From contig JAOANR010000003.1 in the NCBI GenBank assembly GCA_030278955.1, forward strand, positions 19,987,050-20,051,049: a DNA stretch of 64,000 nt, in the 5' to 3' direction. Positions 58,409-64,000 of this stretch are shown in pieces (positions within the stretch are counted from its first letter, which is position 1; every line of letters begins with the position of its first letter). The notes under the pieces are model-generated. The model was not told the origin of the DNA. It did no database searches and was given only the letters and a program-made list of their open reading frames with translations. Made by a program: the position numbers and the translations under genes. Source of the stretch: Hygrophila difformis (Eukaryota; Streptophyta; Magnoliopsida; Lamiales; Acanthaceae).

Positions 58409-60271
58409 TGAAACTTTTGACAAATTTCCACACACGAGTATTTTCTAAATTATCAAGTTTCAATTTAATGAATGAAAGAGATTATTTATGGAAAGGGTTT
58501 AAGGATATATGGGTTGCCACATTTTTATTACTCATGTGGGAAACTGTGCTCCCGAAAGCACACAATGTCAAAGTTATAGAATTTATGGGTAAGTACCGGA
58601 TCGTCTCAGAAAGCAAATAATCATAATTCTAATCTACAAAAGCATGTAAGAAAGCGTGTAAATCTATACTAAGAAAGCATATAAATCTAGTCTAAGAAAG
58701 CATATAAATAATTTAGGAAAACAATTAAAAGACAGAAGGGACAGAGATAAATAAATATTGGATATCAACGTCGACATCAAAGTCCAAGGGAATGATCCCA
58801 AAATATTTGACTCACAATATTTAAATAATAATAGCATTCATACAATAGTATAAAAAGATGAAAATAAAATGGTCCAAAATATATGGTGAACCTGGACAGA
58901 AGATGGACTACACAAATTTAAAACAGTCTTAAGATGAGAAGAGTTCAAAAAGAACATTTTATTTTGGCTAAGATGGCATAAATGACTTGGATAAGCTGGA
59001 GTACAAACATCTGTTATCCAGTTCTTTGTCAATTAGGGTGGAATGGTTTTAGACGACAGAAAAGCCTTGGATGAAAGTGTCGCTATCATTTAGACTTTCA
59101 TTGTCCATGAAATGGGAAGAAAGACCTACACATTCTCTTACTGCAACAACTATTAGACAATATTGACAGATGTCAACTAACATCATTACAATTTAGGATT
59201 CGGGTTTGAAATTAAGATAAAGAAAATAAACTATATCCGGACAGCAGTTGGCTGAGTGACTAATAGCGACCCTGTGAAGGGAGCCCTCGCCGAAGCTTCC
59301 ACTAAAAACTACTGTTCAAACCATGTAATATAATAGACAGTAATTAGCACACAACGAAGAACTAATTGTATCCCCATAAATCTATACTAAGAAAGCAAAT
59401 AAGAAAGCTGAGGGGATCTTTCGTCAACATTGGTTTGCACTACCTCTTACTGTCTACTTCACACAAACACAAAATGTAAAAATATGGAATTTTTGTGTAT
59501 TTTTAGCCTTCATTCGACAACCGTGTTATATACGACAAACATGGCTATCGTACAGGGGAATTGGTTATCGCATTTCAGCTTAAACACCTTTTTGACATTT
59601 TCTAGAATGTTTTTGGAGTTTTTAGAATATTATAATTTTAGAATTTCAAAGTATTTCACGCGTGTTATTGGGATTTAAAGCAATTAAAGAGATTTTGAAT
59701 TTTTAAAAAAATGTTTTTGTTTGTCACTTTTTTGAATTATAATAGTTTTTATAATTTTTAAAGTATTTCACACCTTAGGAACGTGTATTATTGGGACACA
59801 ACAGTTGTCACTCCCGAAATATGGATATTGGATGCTTTATTCGAGAATCCAATTTATTGGTTTCCATATTCGTTTTATTGGAAAAATGTTTTGTTGAAAG
59901 AATTTAATTAAAGAATCAAGGAATGAGTTAGTATGTTAGATAAATATATATACATGCTCAACAATCATACATCAAGAATTAAACAATTAAAAGAATTAAT
60001 AAAATGCTACCCTAAGAAAGGGTAATTATTAGACTATAGCTATCAATTCAACAAACATATTCACACTCCTAACAATCAAGGAAAGCAAATGAATACAAGA
60101 ATTTAAAGAATTAAGATCAAAATGAAACATAATATTACTACTAATACTAAAAAAAAAAAGTACATGTACAATCTATATATTTATAAAAAGAATGGTATTT
60201 TAACTACTAAATAAATATATATATATATATATATATTGAAGTAAAAATGAAATCATGGTTTTAACAATAAC

Positions 60272-60328
<57 letters not shown>

Positions 60329-61640
60329 TACCTATTATACTTGTAAATAAGAAAGGATTAAAATATATAATATATATAAAAAAACAGTCTATATAATTTA
60401 ATATAAAAATATAAATGGTACTAAAAATAATAGTAGTAGAAATAATAAAAGAATATTAGAGAACCACTATGACCATTTCATTACAAACTTTTGTTTTCAT
60501 TAAACACCAATTTTTATTCCTCAAAGAAATTATCACAATTCACCACCAAACTCAATTTTTTAAATCAAAATCTCCATTTCTTCACTTTCAACACCAAAAA
60601 TTAAAGCAAGGAATTATTCCATCAACTCCAAATGACCAAAGAATTTGCAAGACCTCATGAGCATTGCCACAACAACAAACCAATTCCAATTAGTCCAATA
60701 ACCCAATGATCTATTCACAAATTAATCAACCAATTCCCACAACTTATGACCAAAACCACAAGACTAAATCAAATCAAGAAAATATCCAACATCTTAAAAC
60801 TCACCAACCATTTCTACAACATCAAAAATAACCAACCATTCATTTATTCATCCTCCACATGTCATCAAAAAGTACCCAACATCATCCAAAACCAACTAGG
60901 AAGCTCAATCACCAAAACAATCAAAATAATTAAACTAACATTTATTCAACCTTTATTCCAAAAAATCCCTAAACAACTATAACACTTCCAAAATCATTCA
61001 ACAAGCACCAAAGAATCTCCAAACACCCAAATAATTCAACGATGCATCTTTCAAAATTTGCAACCTCAATCACAGAGCATCCGACATCAAGCTCACGTAA
61101 TTAATTGAATCACAAACTAACCAAAAAAAAAAAAATCAAAATAATCACACTAGCATACTCAATCTATGTCCACACTAAAAAAAATCTCCAATTTATACAT
61201 CAAACTAACAACTTCAATTTCCAAACTCAACAAAAGAATTATGTAGATCTAAACCTAAGCCCTAGAATCCATCTAGTAACCTAAGAACAACACAAGTTAA
61301 CTACCATACCTAGGTTATTAACTAAGAATTAACAAAATAAGAGATCTACACTACTCACATCAAAAATATTTCTAAACAGTTCGGCAACTGCTTCTTCTCA
61401 ATCGACCTCAGCCCTCTTGTTCCAGCTCATCGGGCCTCCAGATCCGGTCACCACCACTCCCGATGCCGTCCTCAGCCACTGCTCCATCTCCGGCGAGCCT
61501 CTTCCTTGCCATGGCTGCTGGCTTCTGCCGCCGTGAACCGCTTGTTCCTGCTGCTCTCGTCTCCAATGCACCAGTCTCTGGCGAGCCTCCGTCTGTGCCG
61601 CCTACTGCTCAACCTCAAACCATCTTCGAATATATGTCTC
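58409..61640 (-). mobile_element. LTR-C: relative of LTR-A and the B LTR
   Basis: In minus sense it ends ...GTCAAAAGTTTCA at 58,409, identical to the B LTR end, and is followed by ACAGG (58,408-58,404) within the copia fragment. Homology to LTR-A is clear to about 60,900. 61,380-61,640 is GC-rich and leader-like, as in LTR-A. No second ACAGG was found, so the outer boundary is undefined. No supported ORF; 61,641-61,810 also shows nothing recognisable. Confidence 0.55.
60265..60329. repeat. (AAT)n microsatellite in LTR-C
   Basis: About 21 AAT units. The matching part of LTR-A lacks the array. Confidence 0.95.
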
Positions 61641-61810
61641 TAAAACTTCATTCCATACCCAACATTAATTGTATAAGGTATGTATGTGGAAAATATAGTC
61701 AGACTCGATATTTAATTTATTTATTTTACAGTCTAAACAAATATAGTATTAGTATAGTGCATTCCAAATGACATGTAGAATATGGGACTTGTATTGTAAG
61801 TTAATAGAAG

Positions 61811-61970
61811 ATGAGCCTGTTCGCGAACTTTTCGAGCCGAACTCATAGGTGTTCGGCTTGGTTTGTAAATCGTTCGAGCCGAACTCGAACTTTAGTCGAC
61901 TTTGACCAAACTTTGACCGAACCGAGCTAAAACTGTTCGCGAATTACCCTGACTCATTAACACCCCTATT
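61811..61970. mobile_element. hAT-type MITE fragment
   Basis: Ends in AACACCCCTA at the right and holds repeated GAGCCGAACTC and GTTCGCGAA motifs typical of plant hAT-derived MITEs. The left terminus and TSD are not evident. 61,971-62,080 is unassigned. Confidence 0.45.
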
Positions 61971-62080
61971 TGCGACCATAGAAGCATCATAGTATAAAAT
62001 AGTAAAGGCAACCCTCAATAGATTACAATGGTAATTTGTAAACCCTCAATAGATTTAATATTTTTTTTAGATTTATTAAT

Positions 62081-64000
62081 TGTAACACCCCGGATTTGAT
62101 AACCCAGGCCGGGATGTCACCGCCACACCTCCCTAACAAGACACGGATTCTCTGAGCTTGCTAAAGAGATGCAAGGCTATAGGTATTGCAAAGAGTTTTA
62201 AAACAAGTCCGGAATTTATTTAAAAATAATAATAAAGTCTCATCCACACATAATAATAATACTAATATATCGCAGCGGAAATAATAACATGGGCCGACAT
62301 GGTCAAAACTCGGGTTATACAGGCCCGATATGCAAGTATCATAATAAAACGACAATTCAATGTTTAAAAATGTCCCCCGAATGCACATGCTCATGCATTT
62401 TCTCCATACTCTGAAAGAAAAAGGAAAAACAGCAATTTTATCAGTATTATAAAATACTGAGTAAGTCGATCCTAACATAGCAATAAAGGGGTTTAATTAA
62501 ATAATTAAATTTTACTCCTAAGCATGCATACAACAATTCATTTACCAATTTAAAATAAGAATTTAATTTGTATTCTTAAACATGCATTTAATTTCATAAA
62601 TAATAATTTAACATGGCATAAAATTTAAGGCAAAATTTTAAATGCATAATTTAAAGACATGAACAAATAAATAAATACGTAAAAGAATTTACGTCTTTTA
62701 TTTTCCCCGTTACGTCACCACTCAATAATATTTAGTGTAGCCGGTCGTCCGGCGGCCGTAGCCGTATCTGCCATATCCAGTAACACTCCGGAGCCTCGGG
62801 AAATCCATACAGATACTCCCGAGAGTGTAGGCCATGTATCTCATGCCATTTTGGCGTAGTTTTTCATTCAAGTATCTAGCGTCCATTATAGGCACGCCGA
62901 AAGAGGCTAGAGGGGCACCTTGCAGAGTACTCACCCTCTATCTATGTATCCGATATCGTTCGATTTAATGTAACAGGATTTTTCAAAAGTATAGATTTAT
63001 CTTATTTCAAGGTTTCAACCGTTTGTTTCGAAATTTCAAAATCTCATCCATTTCAAATCGTTTAGCGTCACAGTTTACGCTTTTTTAATTTAAAAATCCA
63101 TTTCAAGTCCGAAAAATCTGAAATTTTTACAGTATATTAAAAACACCCTAACGAACAACTTTCGTGTTTTAACGATTTCGAAATAAGTGAGGAAACATGT
63201 CAAAAGTCGAGTTCATTACACAGGTAGTGTTCTGTCCGGATTCAGTTTTGACACAGTTCAGAAAATCGACTTTTTGACGTATCAAATGGACGCCAAAAAT
63301 TCTGAAATTTTATACACACATACTAGACATGATTATCTACAAGTTTCATTTAGATTGCAAAGACTAGATCGGAATAGAAATTATAGAAACATGCTCATCA
63401 AGTTCGGACATATGCACTGTCAGGTATTCGAAAAGACTTTGAAAAATAGTTTATGTTCGATGCGATTTGAGATAGCAAACTTTGATGAAAATCTCTGAAA
63501 TTTTTACATAACATAGATTAATGTATTAGGATCAAAAGTATAGTTTTGAGTTTCTCGGATTGGACTCTCGAAATATGAGTTTTAAACGGATTTTAGAAAA
63601 CGCGCAAGTTGGGGTTTTTAGGTTCGATTTTTACGTTTCGTTACAAAGACTCTAATTCGGACGCCCCTAAGCCACCCGTATTGATATGAAAGGTATCAAA
63701 TTACAGCAATAGAGTGTTTGGTCATCCTAGGGTTGCTCGGTTCGTTCAAAGTCACCACGAACGGATCCACGCACATGTTCTCTTTCTCCTTCGGCCACGA
63801 ACGTGTTTGCAAGTTAAAGATTCGAACGTTAGATTGGGGATTTGAGATTAAAAACGAGATAGGAACCTAGTAAAGTCCTTACCAATGATTCAAGGACTGT
63901 AATCCTTGATCTACACCCTTCCTTGATCGTCGTCGGTTGCCGGAAACTCGTCGGAAGGTCGCCGGAAAGTCGTCGGGAAGGTGTTTTGGCTTGGGAGAGT
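62081..64000 (-). repeat. LTR M3, partial (cut by window edge)
   Basis: Starts TGTAACACCCCGG and follows M/M2 to the window end, more diverged. It has one minisatellite unit (62,738-62,765), the hairpin (62,442-62,459), the AG acceptor (62,411) and the donor motif (62,934). It has no directly visible PBS on its left side, so it is a solo LTR or a 3' LTR. Confidence 0.85.

Noticed and set aside
61463..61771. Ala/Pro-rich ORF at the outer end of LTR-C
   Set aside because: First part is GC-rich leader-like DNA, the rest AT-rich; no family recognised and no homologue in LTR-A.

Overview
The window is plant nuclear DNA, most likely from a eudicot. It is AT-rich and filled with LTR retrotransposons of plant lineages: Ty1/copia, Ty3/gypsy chromoviruses of the Tekay/Del type, and a non-autonomous element with very long LTRs. 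It also holds small DNA transposons and decayed copies of a papain-type cysteine protease gene. I found no intact host gene, rRNA or tRNA gene. The species cannot be named from the sequence.

Layout. A copia element runs off the left edge (1-636, minus). After a repeat and unassigned DNA comes a complete copia element (2,694-8,064, minus; LTRs about 99% identical; two nonsense codons in gag-pol). A long LTR ('LTR-A', to about 12,099) carries a hAT-like MITE. Then an array of cysteine-protease fragments (CP1-CP6) in strictly alternating orientation runs from 12.9 to 56.2 kb. The array is closed by an inverted relative of the left flank (56.2-56.9 kb) and a relative of LTR-A ('LTR-C', from 58.4 kb). 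The last 1.9 kb is another Tekay-type LTR (M3).

The array is inflated by nested insertions whose target-site duplications (TSDs) can be read. A solo LTR (M, TSD CAAAC) sits in an intron of CP3, and the duplicated unit has the same solo LTR at the same site in CP5 (M2, 52,413-55,429). M was later split twice. The first insertion is a young, apparently intact Tekay-type element G (15,575-28,193, TSD TTAAG). The second is a composite element N (29,059-49,647, TSD CTGTC). N has lost gag and most of the reverse transcriptase. In that place it carries an antisense gene-like ORF (P), itself broken by a non-autonomous element B (31,849-42,199, TSD ATCAC, LTRs about 4.5 kb). A 500-N assembly gap lies in B.

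How the parts work together. Only G has an uninterrupted gag-pol (1,568 aa: Gag, protease, RT, RNase H, integrase, chromodomain-like tail) with intact LTRs, PBS and PPT, so it is the only plausible autonomous element. G and N share a short coiled-coil ORF between PBS and gag. The Tekay-type LTRs share a conserved block that looks like an intron (GTGAGT donor, pyrimidine tract plus AG acceptor) with a covarying hairpin and, between donor and acceptor, a CpG-rich minisatellite of variable copy number. Paralogous empty sites inside the window allow most insertions to be put in relative order.
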